A stretch of 64,000 nt of DNA from Alcaligenaceae bacterium SAGV5. Lineage in GTDB: Bacteria > Pseudomonadota > Gammaproteobacteria > Burkholderiales > Burkholderiaceae_B. A program made the translations under genes and the position numbers. Location: the NCBI GenBank assembly GCA_009360345.1, contig SPDP01000002.1:558001-622000 (forward strand), read 5' to 3'. Position 1 is the first letter of the stretch, and each line of letters starts with the position of its first letter. The notes under the pieces were generated by a model that saw only the letters and a program-made list of their open reading frames with translations, had not been told where the DNA came from and did no database searches. Below are positions 8,396 to 16,710 of this stretch, piece by piece.

Positions 8396-9196
8396 TCAGC
8401 GATGGGGAGATCCCGCCGATGATACTTCGAAGGCGGCGTCGTCGATAGGCGCGAGGCATGATTCGAGCAGCTTCCCGTGGCCCCCGATCGCGTCGCGCAG
8501 GCCCAGGCGGCGCAGGCACGCCCAGAAGCAGGCCTGGTTGCTGGTGATGACGGGTTTGCCCAGGTCGCGTTCGAGCGCCGCGATCACGCCCAGCGACGCC
8601 AGGTTGGTGCAGGAGATGAACACGGCGTCCGCCTCCGGCCGGTCGACCAGGCGGGCCAGCCGGTAGATGGCCTCGGGGGGCACGCGGCCGATGCCGCGGC
8701 GTTCTTCCTGCGTTTCCCCGAGTTGCAGGCCGTGCAGCGACACCACATCGAAGCCGTATTCCTCCAGGAACTCGCGTTCGCGGCGGTTGACGAATTCCAC
8801 GTAGGGGGTGGCCACGGCCACCTTGCGCACGCCCAGCGCCCGCAGGGCCGCGACCACGGCTCCCGAGGCCGCCAGGGCCGGCGCGCCCGCCCGCTCGCGG
8901 ATGTCCGCCACGATCTCGGACATGGGGCACATGAACGATCCGGACGTGCAGCCGTAGGCGATGATGTCGACCTCGGCGGTGGCCAGCTGGTCGGCGGCCG
9001 AGCGGGTCGCCTCGGCCATGGCGACGTAGGACTCCTGGGTCATGCTGCCCAGCAGCATGGCGCGGGCCGAGAACACGCCGACGCCTTCGGGAGCCATGCG
9101 CCAGAACTCGGGTTCGTTGATGGTGTTGGTGGACGGGACGATCAGGCCGATCTTCGCCTTCCAGCCATAGGGCGCGTACAGGGAAACGGCCTTCAT
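8396..9196 (-). CDS. Asp/Glu racemase / maleate isomerase / arylmalonate decarboxylase family protein
   Basis: A 266-residue member of the Asp/Glu/hydantoin racemase superfamily. Both catalytic cysteines are present: C83 in IIAYGCTSGSFM and C196 in AVFISCTNLAS. The N-terminal KIGLIVPSTNTINEPEF is the signature of the maleate isomerase/AMDase branch rather than of glutamate racemase. The ATG at 9196 was preferred to the one at 9202 because AAGGAG stands 7 bases from it and only 1 from the other. The Bug gene upstream may deliver the acid it isomerises, racemises or decarboxylates. Exact reaction unknown. Confidence 0.82.
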   Translation of the reverse strand: MKAVSLYAPYGWKAKIGLIVPSTNTINEPEFWRMAPEGVGVFSARAMLLGSMTQESYVAMAEATRSAADQLATAEVDIIAYGCTSGSFMCPMSEIVADIRERAGAPALAASGAVVAALRALGVRKVAVATPYVEFVNRREREFLEEYGFDVVSLHGLQLGETQEERRGIGRVPPEAIYRLARLVDRPEADAVFISCTNLASLGVIAALERDLGKPVITSNQACFWACLRRLGLRDAIGGHGKLLESCLAPIDDAAFEVSSAGSPHR

Positions 9197-9222
9197 GGAC
9201 ATGCTCCTTCCTGGTTCCTGGG

Positions 9223-10197
9223 TCATTCGAGCCGGATCCCCATGCGGCGGATCAGCTCGCCGTATTTCTGCTCCTCGGCCACCAGGATCTCGCCCAGCTC
9301 GGCGGGCGTGCTGCCGACCACTTGCGCGCCGGCGTCCTCGAGGCGCTTGCGCACCTCCGGCAGCTTCAGCGCCGCGACGATCTCGCGATTGAGCTGGTCG
9401 ATGCGCGTGGCCGGCGTGCCGGCGGGGGCCAGGACGGCGCCCCAGGATTCCGCGCGGAACCCGGGATAGCCCGCCTCGGCGACGGTGGGGATGTCCGGAT
9501 ACCGCGCGAGCCGTTCGGCGCCGGCGGCCAGTATCTTGAGGTTGCCCGCGGCCACGTGTGGCTGGACGGCGCCCAGCGTGTCGAACACGATCTGGGTGCG
9601 TCCCGCGATGAGATCCATGTGCGCCGCCGCGCTGCCCTTGTAGGGAACGTGGGTCATCTTGAGTCCGGCCAGGTCGGCGAACCACTGGCCGAAGACGTGG
9701 ACGTTGCTGCCGTTGCCGGCCGAGGCGAAGGCGAGCTGGTTGGGGCGCGCGCGCACGTAGGCCACCAGTTCCGGCACGTTGTTCACCGGCAGCGAGGGCG
9801 AGGCCACCAGTACCATCGCGGTGCGTGTCGCCATGGTGACCGGCGCGAAGTCCTTGATGGGGTCGAACGGCAGGTCGGGGATGAGCGCGCGGCCGAAGAC
9901 GTGCGAGCTGACGACGTAGACCAGCGTATTGCCGTCGGGCGCGGCCTTGGCGACCTGCGCGGTGCCGATGGCGCCGTTGGCGCCCGGCTTGTTCTCCACG
10001 ACCACGGGCTGGTGCAGCCGCGCGGCCAGGTGTTCGGACAGCAGCCGGGCAGTGATGTCGGCCAGGCCGCCCGAGGCGTAGGGAACGACGATGCGCAGCG
10101 GACGGCCGGAGGCGGCGGGCGCCTGGGCGTGGGCCGCGCCGATCGCGCCCAGCGTGAGGGACAGGCAGGCGGCGATGCGCCTGAGCGATGCAGACAT
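9223..10197 (-). CDS. Bug/TctC-family periplasmic substrate-binding receptor
   Basis: A 324-residue solute receptor of the tripartite tricarboxylate transporter type. It has a clear signal peptide (RRIAACLSLTLGAIGAAHAQA), the entry motif RPLRIVVPYASGG and the hallmark MTHVPYKGSAAA in the middle. It should bind a carboxylate in the periplasm; no TctA/TctB membrane genes lie in the window, as is usual for Bug genes in Bordetella. It lies between the D-glutamate-cyclase-like and racemase-like genes, which suggests an amino-acid-like or dicarboxylate ligand. Confidence 0.92.
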   Translation of the reverse strand: MSASLRRIAACLSLTLGAIGAAHAQAPAASGRPLRIVVPYASGGLADITARLLSEHLAARLHQPVVVENKPGANGAIGTAQVAKAAPDGNTLVYVVSSHVFGRALIPDLPFDPIKDFAPVTMATRTAMVLVASPSLPVNNVPELVAYVRARPNQLAFASAGNGSNVHVFGQWFADLAGLKMTHVPYKGSAAAHMDLIAGRTQIVFDTLGAVQPHVAAGNLKILAAGAERLARYPDIPTVAEAGYPGFRAESWGAVLAPAGTPATRIDQLNREIVAALKLPEVRKRLEDAGAQVVGSTPAELGEILVAEEQKYGELIRRMGIRLE

Positions 10198-10224
10198 GTC
10201 GGTTTCTCCCGAGGTATGAAAAAT

Positions 10225-11262
10225 CTAGCGGTCGAGCGTGCCGTGGGACAACCCACGGTCGGGCGGCGCGATATTGACGCGCACCATGTCGCGCAGAAGC
10301 TGGATGATCGCCATCGAGCTTTCGCCTTCGGTGCCATCGACGATGAAGCGCGAGGTGCAATACCGCATCTCCCAGCCGCCGGCGTCCAGGCAGGCGCGCA
10401 GGACGTCGCGTTCGACCGCCGGCGTATGCAGGACGTCGAGCCGGCGGCACAGGAAGGCGAGCATGGCGCAGAGGCCATAGGCTCCCCAGTTGGAGATCGA
10501 GGCCGGCAGGAAGATGTCGGTCGCGACCGTGGTCGGCACGCCCACCCCGCCTTCGTACTGGCAATGCCGGCCGTAGGGATGGAACGATTTCATGAAGTCG
10601 AAGATCCGGCCGAAGCCGATCTCGTTGCCGTTGTCGCCGATGCCGATGGACAGGACCTGGCGCTGCGCGGCCAGCGCGAAGAGCGGCGAGAGGTCGACGC
10701 CCGACCGGGGCCGTACACCCGTGGAATAGTGGATCAATCCGTGCTCGTTGGGCCCCAGGCGTTCGATCGATACGATGGCCCGGGGCTGGTAGTCGTCCAG
10801 CAGGCCGGCGGCCCATGCCTGCACGTCGTCCTGCCGCTCGGGCGAGGTCGCCAGCGCCGCGCCCATGCGGCGGTCGCGGCACAGCGCATAGTCGCGCACC
10901 ATGATGCCCGCGGCCTGGCTGCTGGCGACGACCGGCGGGGCGTGGCAGGGTTCGGTCACGAATACCGGGACTGCCTGCAATCCCCAGAACAGGGCATGGG
11001 CCAGGGCCGCCGCGCCGGGCGGACCGTCGCTCTCGCCGTTCGGCGCCTCGGGCGCGTAGCCCGCGCCGGTCACGATCAGGACGCGGTCGCCGGGCCGCAC
11101 GGTATCGGCCAGGGCCTGCGCGGCGCGCGCGCTGATCGGCCTGCCGCCGCCTTCGGCGCGCGCCTGGTCGTAGATCGGGCCGATGATGTTGTGGTTCATT
11201 GCGCGGTTGCGCATTTCGACCGTGACCAGGCGGTCGATGTATTCGCCGATGATGTCCGGCAT
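10225..11262 (-). CDS. D-glutamate cyclase-like protein (DUF4392 family)
   Basis: A 345-residue protein matching the DUF4392 domain, the C-terminal half of mammalian D-glutamate cyclase, which turns D-glutamate into 5-oxo-D-proline. The markers are SDGPPGAAALA near residue 79, the central IVSIERLGPNEHG at 163-175 and the glycine-rich SIGIGDNGNEIGFGRI at 205-220. The partner domain (DUF1445) of the two-domain enzyme is not present here. It is the first gene of the minus-strand unit with a Bug receptor and an Asp/Glu-racemase-like enzyme, which fits a D-amino-acid or related acid pathway. The family match is from memory; the reaction is inferred. Confidence 0.78.
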   Translation of the reverse strand: MPDIIGEYIDRLVTVEMRNRAMNHNIIGPIYDQARAEGGGRPISARAAQALADTVRPGDRVLIVTGAGYAPEAPNGESDGPPGAAALAHALFWGLQAVPVFVTEPCHAPPVVASSQAAGIMVRDYALCRDRRMGAALATSPERQDDVQAWAAGLLDDYQPRAIVSIERLGPNEHGLIHYSTGVRPRSGVDLSPLFALAAQRQVLSIGIGDNGNEIGFGRIFDFMKSFHPYGRHCQYEGGVGVPTTVATDIFLPASISNWGAYGLCAMLAFLCRRLDVLHTPAVERDVLRACLDAGGWEMRYCTSRFIVDGTEGESSMAIIQLLRDMVRVNIAPPDRGLSHGTLDR

Positions 11263-11426
11263 CGGAGGCTCCCGGATGGCTCTGGATTAGACTGGAGCCA
11301 TTCTGGGTCGTACCGTGTCCGGCGACATAATCGAATTCTCGGCGCTATCGATAAGCAAATGTTATGCAGCGCCGCGGCGAACCCTGGCTGCCCCGGGGGG
11401 CGGCTTCCTGGCCTGCGTCCTTCATC

Positions 11427-12368
11427 ATGAACATTCCCTCCATACCGGTCCTGCGCGCATTCATCGAGGTCGCCCGCTGCAACAGCTTCACCCGCGCGGC
11501 CGACACGCTGTGCCTGACCCAGAGCGCCGTCAGCAAACAGGTGCAGGCGCTGGAGGAACAACTGGGCTGCCGGCTGTTCGTGCGTTCGGGAAAACTCCTG
11601 GCGCTGACGCCCGCCGGCCGCGCCTACCTCGCGCATGCCGGCGATGCGCTGGCCATGCTGCAGGAGGGCACGGCGATCGCTCAGGAAGTGGCCGGGGAAA
11701 AAACGCCCGCGGCCGCGGTGGAGATATCCGCGTCGCCGGCCTTCGCGTCATACTGGCTGATTCCCCGCCTGCCGGGTTTCCGCGAGCGGGCGCCCGGCAC
11801 GCGCCTGGCGGTCCGTCCGCGCCTGCCGGACTTCTCGCCGGTGACCGAGCGCTTCGACCTGGAGGTCCGGGTCGGCGCCGGCCGCTGGCCCGATGCCCGG
11901 GCGATACGCCTGCTCGGGCGGGAAATGGCGCTCGTGGCCAGTCCCGATCTGCTCGGGGATACGCGCGCCACGCTGCGGCAGATCCAGGCCCTGCCCGTAT
12001 TGCAGCGGGCGCAGCGCGGCTATGACTGGCGGGAATGGAGCGCGGGCGCGGCGCCCGCGTGGACGCCCCGCGCCGGCACGGGCCTGTTGTTCGAGGGGTT
12101 CTCCGTGTTGATCCCGGCGGTGGTCGCGGGGCTGGGCGTGGCGATCTGTCCGCTGTTCCTGGTGCTGGACCAGCTCGAGAGCGGCCGCCTGGTGCGCCCG
12201 CTGGGCGAATGCGTGCGGACGCGGTATGCCTACCATGCCGTGCTGCCCACCGGCGCGGGCCATGGCGCGGCCCGGGACCGGTTCCTGGACTGGATGCTGG
12301 CCGAGGCCGAAGCGACACAGATGCGCATACAGAAACACCTGGATCCGGGGTATTCCATGGCGGAATGA
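11427..12368 (+). CDS. LysR-family transcriptional regulator (GcvA-like)
   Basis: A 313-residue LysR regulator with the GcvA-type opening IPSIPVLRAFIEVARCNSFTRAADTLCLTQSAVSKQVQ spread over residues 2-40. The substrate domain ends with GLGVAICPLFLVLDQL. The start ATG at 11427 gives the standard short N-terminus; the open frame continues 21 codons upstream without support. It is divergent from the D-glutamate-cyclase-like gene and lies 78 bases before the Bug gene that leads the following operon on its own strand, so it could control either side. Confidence 0.88.
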   Translation: MNIPSIPVLRAFIEVARCNSFTRAADTLCLTQSAVSKQVQALEEQLGCRLFVRSGKLLALTPAGRAYLAHAGDALAMLQEGTAIAQEVAGEKTPAAAVEISASPAFASYWLIPRLPGFRERAPGTRLAVRPRLPDFSPVTERFDLEVRVGAGRWPDARAIRLLGREMALVASPDLLGDTRATLRQIQALPVLQRAQRGYDWREWSAGAAPAWTPRAGTGLLFEGFSVLIPAVVAGLGVAICPLFLVLDQLESGRLVRPLGECVRTRYAYHAVLPTGAGHGAARDRFLDWMLAEAEATQMRIQKHLDPGYSMAE

Positions 12369-12386
12369 GGGTCTCGAAGTTTTCGT

Positions 12387-12415
12387 TTGACCCCCCTCAT
12401 GGTGGAACTTAATGT
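12387..12415 (+). promoter_or_regulatory. sigma70-type promoter of the Bug-DLH-M28-DadA-TSUP operon
   Basis: TTGACC at 12387-12392 and TAATGT at 12410-12415 are 17 bases apart, 32 bases before the Bug start codon. A short AT-rich tract (GAAGTTTTCGTTTGA) precedes it. Confidence 0.45.
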
Positions 12416-12446
12416 GGCGCCTCTCATTCCTCCAGGCGTCCGTGAC

Positions 12447-13415
12447 ATGCGTGTCCTTTCCATTCTCCGTCTTTGCCTCGCGGGCGCGGCAGGCGCCGCG
12501 GCCGCCGCTCCCGTCCTGGCCGATTCCTATCCGTCCCGGCCGATCGAGTTCGTCGTGCCGTATGCGCCGGGCGGCGCCTCCGACATCGTCGTCAGGGCCC
12601 TGGCTCCGCAGCTCCAGAAACAGTTGGGCGTATCGGTCGTGGTCATCAACCGCGCGGGAGCCAACACGGCGATCGCCGCGACGCAACTGGCGCGCTCCGC
12701 GCCCGATGGCTACACGATCATGCTGGCCGATGTCGCCCTGGTGCTCAATGCGGCGGTGCGCCGTACGTCGCCGGGCTACGACGTGGCGAAGGATTTCTCC
12801 ACCGTCGCCCAGGTGGGATCCGCGCCGCTGGTGCTGTTCGTGCCGGCTGCGGGCGCGGCCGACCTGCCGGCGTTCCTCAAGCAGGCGCACGATCGTCCCG
12901 TGAACATCGCCAACGCCGGCCCCGGTTCGCTGGGCCACCTGGCCGCCGAACTGCTCCAGCTGCGCACCAAGACGTCCCTGGCCAGCGTGCCCTATCGCGG
13001 GTCGGGGCCCGCCATGAACGAGACGATCGCCGGGCAGGTGGATGCCATCTTCACCAGCACCGCCTCGGGCATGCCCCTGGTCAAGAGCGGACGCCTGAGG
13101 CCGCTGGCGGTCGCGTCGCCCGAGCCGTTGAAGGACTTTCCCGAGATTCCCACGTTCGATCGCCTGGGCGTGCAGGGCGTGCACGTCTTGAACTGGTGGG
13201 GGGTGATCGCGCCGGCGGGGCTGCCCGCCGACATCTCGGCCCGCATCGCGAAGGCGGTGGCGGCGGCCATGCGTGATCCGGCCATCGTGGAGCGCTTCGC
13301 GGCGCTGGGCATTTCGCCGGCGACGCGCGACGCGGCGGCCTTCGCCGGCCTGATGAACCGGGAATTCACCGCCTGGCGCGACGTGGCCGCCCAGGCCGGT
13401 ATCAAAGTGGATTGA
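12447..13415 (+). CDS. Bug/TctC-family periplasmic substrate-binding receptor
   Basis: A 322-residue Bug receptor. Signal peptide LRLCLAGAAGAAAAAPVLA, entry motif YPSRPIEFVVPYAPGG and the family core ASVPYRGSGPAMNETIAGQ are all present. The ATG at 12447 was chosen because it starts the signal peptide; the frame is open 20 codons upstream, into the promoter. It leads an operon with dienelactone hydrolase, M28 peptidase, a DadA-like flavoprotein and a TSUP exporter, so its ligand is probably the compound they degrade. Confidence 0.92.
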   Translation: MRVLSILRLCLAGAAGAAAAAPVLADSYPSRPIEFVVPYAPGGASDIVVRALAPQLQKQLGVSVVVINRAGANTAIAATQLARSAPDGYTIMLADVALVLNAAVRRTSPGYDVAKDFSTVAQVGSAPLVLFVPAAGAADLPAFLKQAHDRPVNIANAGPGSLGHLAAELLQLRTKTSLASVPYRGSGPAMNETIAGQVDAIFTSTASGMPLVKSGRLRPLAVASPEPLKDFPEIPTFDRLGVQGVHVLNWWGVIAPAGLPADISARIAKAVAAAMRDPAIVERFAALGISPATRDAAAFAGLMNREFTAWRDVAAQAGIKVD

Positions 13416-13459
13416 TGAACGGCACCGACAGGTGTTCGTGCGAACAAGGAGAGTATGCA

Positions 13460-14131
13460 ATGAGCGGTGTACTGACGCGCCTGGCCTCGGCTGACGGTTT
13501 CGAATTCGACGGCTACGTGGCCCGGCCGGCGGGCGCGCCACGGGCGGGCGTGGTCATCCTGCCCGAGATCTTCGGCGTGAACAGCCACATACGCAGCGTG
13601 GCCGACCGGTATGCGGGATGGGGCTATCTCGCGATCGCGCCCGGCGTCTTCGATCGCGTGGAGCCGGGGCTGGACCTGGGGTACGGCGACGACGACGTCC
13701 GCAAGGGCCAGGCCCTGATGAGACTGATCGACTGGAACGATGCGGTCAAGGACATCGAGGCTGCCGGCATGTTCGCCGCCGAAGCCGGGAAGGTGGGCAT
13801 CGTCGGTTTCTGCTGGGGCGGAACGGCGGCCTGGGTGACCGCCGCGCGCGGCACGGGATTCGCGTGCGCGGTCTCGTACTACGGCAACGCCATTCCCACC
13901 GTGATCGCGCCGACGCCGCGCATTCCCATGATGCTGCATTGGGGCGAGCGCGATCACCTGGTCTCCAAGGACAAGATGATGGAGCCGGGCCGCGCGGCGC
14001 CGGAGGCGGCCGTGCATTTCTACGCCACGGGACATGGCTTCAATTGCGACCAGCGCGATCTCTACCACGCGGAATCGGCGGCCCTGGCCCAGCAGCGCAC
14101 GCTGGCCTTCCTCGACGAGCATCTGGCATGA
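13460..14131 (+). CDS. dienelactone hydrolase family protein
   Basis: A 223-residue alpha/beta hydrolase of the dienelactone hydrolase family. The triad can be placed: C118 in VGFCWGG, D165 in WGERDHL and H192 in ATGHGF, with the family's E36 in LPEIFG. Classic members open dienelactone in chlorocatechol degradation; many relatives act on other lactones or esters. The ATG at 13460 follows AAGGAGAG. Its stop overlaps the next gene's start (ATGA at 14128-14131), indicating translational coupling with the M28 peptidase. Confidence 0.88.
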   Translation: MSGVLTRLASADGFEFDGYVARPAGAPRAGVVILPEIFGVNSHIRSVADRYAGWGYLAIAPGVFDRVEPGLDLGYGDDDVRKGQALMRLIDWNDAVKDIEAAGMFAAEAGKVGIVGFCWGGTAAWVTAARGTGFACAVSYYGNAIPTVIAPTPRIPMMLHWGERDHLVSKDKMMEPGRAAPEAAVHFYATGHGFNCDQRDLYHAESAALAQQRTLAFLDEHLA

Positions 14132-15456
14132 CGCGGGACGATGCGGGCGCGCGGACCGCCGAGCAGGCGGCCTTCGGCGAGGTCGCCGCGCGCCTTCGGC
14201 AGGACGAAGAGCTGTGGACCGACTTCGAGGCCCTGTGCCGGCACGGCGGGCGCATGGCGGGTACCGCCAGCGAACGCGCCGCGCAGGATTGGTGCGAGCG
14301 GCAGTTGGCCGCTTTCGGACCGGTCGCGCGCGAATCGACGCCTTATGCCGGGTGGCGGTGCGACCATGCCGCCCTGACGCGCCTGCCCGACGGCCGGCAA
14401 CTGGAGGCCGTGCCGCTGCTGGGGACGGCGTTCACGCCGGCAGCGGGGATCGAGTTGCCCGTGCTCGACCTGGGGCGTGGAACGCCCGAGATGATCGCCG
14501 CCGCGGGCGAGGGCGTGCGCGGGCACGCCGTCATGGTGCGGCACGAGTATCCCTTTTCCACGCAGACCGTCCATCGCCGCGTCAAGCTTGCCGCGGCGCA
14601 GCGGGCGGGGGCGGCCGCCTTCCTGGTCGTCCAGCCCGAGGCCGGGATAGGCCCGGTGTCGGGATCCTCGGGCCGCGGCGGGGGACCGGGCATTCCGGCC
14701 ATGGGTATTTCCGCCGAGGCCGGCGCGGCGTTGCGGCACCCCGGAGCGCGCGTCCATGTGCGTATCGATGGCGAAGACCTGCCGCAGGCGCGGACCGACA
14801 CGCTGGTGCTCGACCTGCCGGCTGGCCAGGCCGCGCAGCCGGACGAGCGCGTCGTGCTGTCCGCCCACATCGACGGGCACCCCTTGGCGGAGAGCGCCCT
14901 GGACAATGCGACCGGCGTGGCGGCGGCGATGGCGTTGGCCCGGGCGTTCGCCCCCCGGATGCACGCCATGCGCCGGGGCCTGACCGTGTGCCTGTTCAGC
15001 GCCGAGGAATGGGCGTTGAACGGCTCGCGCGAATGGCTGGCGGCGCTTCCCGGGGCGCGGCGCGCCGCGATGGCGCTCAATATCAATCTCGATTCGCTGG
15101 CGGGGTCGCCGCGCCTGACCGCGTTGACGTCGGGATTCGTCCGGCTGGGCGAGTTCGCCCGGTCGGGCGCATCGCTGGCGGGCGGCGCGCTGGGCGTCCA
15201 TCTGCCGCTCATGCCCAACAGCGACCATGCGAATTTCGCGGCCTGCGGCATCCCCGCGCTGCGCCTGATCGCCGGGTTCGACGAACCCGACAGCGCGCTG
15301 CGCCTGTTGCTGACGCCCGCCGACACGAGGGCGCTGGTGGGCGAAGGCGATCTGCGCGCCGCGACGGCTTCGGCCGCGGGCGTGCTGTGGCGCGCGCTGC
15401 GCGCGGACAGCCTGGGCGATTTGCGGGATGGGGCCATGCCGCAGGTGCAGGCATGA
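14128..15456 (+). CDS. M28-family metallopeptidase
   Basis: A 442-residue zinc peptidase of family M28. The metal and catalytic residues are H247-x-D249 in SAHIDGH, D259 in ALDNATG, E293/E294 in FSAEEW, D322 in NINLDS and H367 in NSDHANF. A PA-like insert occupies about residues 110-215. No signal peptide is visible, so it should act in the cytosol, unlike many secreted M28 aminopeptidases. The start overlaps the previous stop (ATGA) and its stop overlaps the next start (ATGA). Members cleave N-terminal amino acids or amide bonds; between a lactone hydrolase and an amine-oxidising flavoprotein, a non-peptide amide is possible. Confidence 0.85.
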   Translation: MTRDDAGARTAEQAAFGEVAARLRQDEELWTDFEALCRHGGRMAGTASERAAQDWCERQLAAFGPVARESTPYAGWRCDHAALTRLPDGRQLEAVPLLGTAFTPAAGIELPVLDLGRGTPEMIAAAGEGVRGHAVMVRHEYPFSTQTVHRRVKLAAAQRAGAAAFLVVQPEAGIGPVSGSSGRGGGPGIPAMGISAEAGAALRHPGARVHVRIDGEDLPQARTDTLVLDLPAGQAAQPDERVVLSAHIDGHPLAESALDNATGVAAAMALARAFAPRMHAMRRGLTVCLFSAEEWALNGSREWLAALPGARRAAMALNINLDSLAGSPRLTALTSGFVRLGEFARSGASLAGGALGVHLPLMPNSDHANFAACGIPALRLIAGFDEPDSALRLLLTPADTRALVGEGDLRAATASAAGVLWRALRADSLGDLRDGAMPQVQA

Positions 15457-16700
15457 GCGCATCCGCGCGAGGTTCGGTCGTGGTGCTGGGCGCGGGGCTG
15501 GTGGGCCTCGCGTGTGCCCATGCCTTGCAGCGGGACGGATATGCCGTGACGGTCATCGACCGCGGTGGCGTGGGCGAGGGCGCGAGCTTCGGTAACGCCG
15601 CCCATATCGCCATCGCGTCCATTTTTCCGCAGTCCGCGCCCGGCATCCTGGGGCAGACGGTCCGGCTGCTGCGCGACCCGGACGGTCCGCTGATCGTGCG
15701 GCCCGGCTATGCCGGCCGCCATCTTCCCTGGTTCGCGCGCTTCGTGGCGCAGGGAACCGCCGAGCGCGCGCGCGTCGGCACCCATGCCATGGCGGCGATG
15801 ATGGCGCAGGCCTGGGAGGCCTGGCAGCCCGTGCTGGACGACATCGGCGGCAACGATCTGGTGCGGCGGTCAGGCGCCCTGCATGTGTTCGGGTCGCCGG
15901 CGGCACTGCGGGCCGCGCATGGCGCCTATGAATCCCGGCGTGGCCTGGGGGTGGCGTGCACGCCGCTCGACACGGACGAGGCCCGGGCCATGGAACCCGC
16001 GTTGACCGATCATGTCGGCGGCGCGATGTGGATACCCGGCATGGGATACGTCACGGATACGCTGGTGCTGGCGCGGCGCCTCGCTGCCCGCGTCGAGGCG
16101 CTGGGCGGACGCATCCTGCGCGCGCAGGCGACCGGCATCGATGCCGGCGGCGTGCTGACGAAGGATGGGCGCCTGCGCGCCGATCGGGTGGTGCTGGCCG
16201 CCGGCGCATGGTCGCATCGGCTGGCGCGCGGCTTGGGGGTGGATATCCCGCTGGTCGCCGAGCGCGGCTATCACGTCATGCTGGCGCCGGGCAGCAGCCC
16301 ATTGCGCCTGCCGGTGTTGATGGTGGAGCGCAAGGTGGCGCTGACGCCCATGGCCGCCGGTATCCGGATGGCCAGCGTGGCGGAGTTCGCGCATCCCGAT
16401 GCCCCGGCCGACCATGCGCGCGCGGGGCGTGTATTCCGTGGTCTGGAGCGGTACGTCCGGGGCGTGGATGCCGAGCCGGTATCGACATGGGTGGGGCCGC
16501 GTCCTTCCGTGCCCGACAGCCGTCCCATCCTGGGGCAGGCCCCGGCCGCGCCCCATGTCCTGCTGGCCTACGGCCACGGCCATCTGGGCGTGACGCTGGC
16601 CGCGCTGACGGGACGCGTCATCGCCGACGTGGCGGGGGGGCGCGATCCGAGCGTGGATATGCGCGCCGTCGCGCCGCTGCGGAGCCAGCGGCTCAGGTGA
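15453..16700 (+). CDS. FAD-dependent D-amino-acid dehydrogenase-like oxidoreductase
   Basis: A 415-residue DAO-family flavoprotein close to DadA. The dinucleotide fold VVVLGAGLVGLACAHALQRDG lies at residues 9-29, the conserved GEGASFGNAAHI follows, and the C-terminus has TWVGPRPSVPDSRPILG and YGHGHLGVTLAALTGRV, which close the FAD site in this family. The predicted reaction is oxidative deamination of a D-amino or secondary amino acid, feeding electrons to the respiratory chain. It is translationally coupled to the M28 gene by ATGA and is followed 10 bases later by a TSUP exporter gene. Confidence 0.87.
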   Translation: MSASARGSVVVLGAGLVGLACAHALQRDGYAVTVIDRGGVGEGASFGNAAHIAIASIFPQSAPGILGQTVRLLRDPDGPLIVRPGYAGRHLPWFARFVAQGTAERARVGTHAMAAMMAQAWEAWQPVLDDIGGNDLVRRSGALHVFGSPAALRAAHGAYESRRGLGVACTPLDTDEARAMEPALTDHVGGAMWIPGMGYVTDTLVLARRLAARVEALGGRILRAQATGIDAGGVLTKDGRLRADRVVLAAGAWSHRLARGLGVDIPLVAERGYHVMLAPGSSPLRLPVLMVERKVALTPMAAGIRMASVAEFAHPDAPADHARAGRVFRGLERYVRGVDAEPVSTWVGPRPSVPDSRPILGQAPAAPHVLLAYGHGHLGVTLAALTGRVIADVAGGRDPSVDMRAVAPLRSQRLR

Positions 16701-16710
16701 TGGGGAAGTG

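Noticed and set aside
8396..10882. A single long protein from the racemase frame back into the cyclase gene
   Set aside because: The upstream part is out of frame with the Bug and cyclase proteins and featureless; the real product starts at 9196 behind a good ribosome site.
9322..11430. A 702-codon plus-strand open frame
   Set aside because: Antisense to the Bug and D-glutamate-cyclase-like genes, which have clear domains and signal peptide; no motif in this frame.
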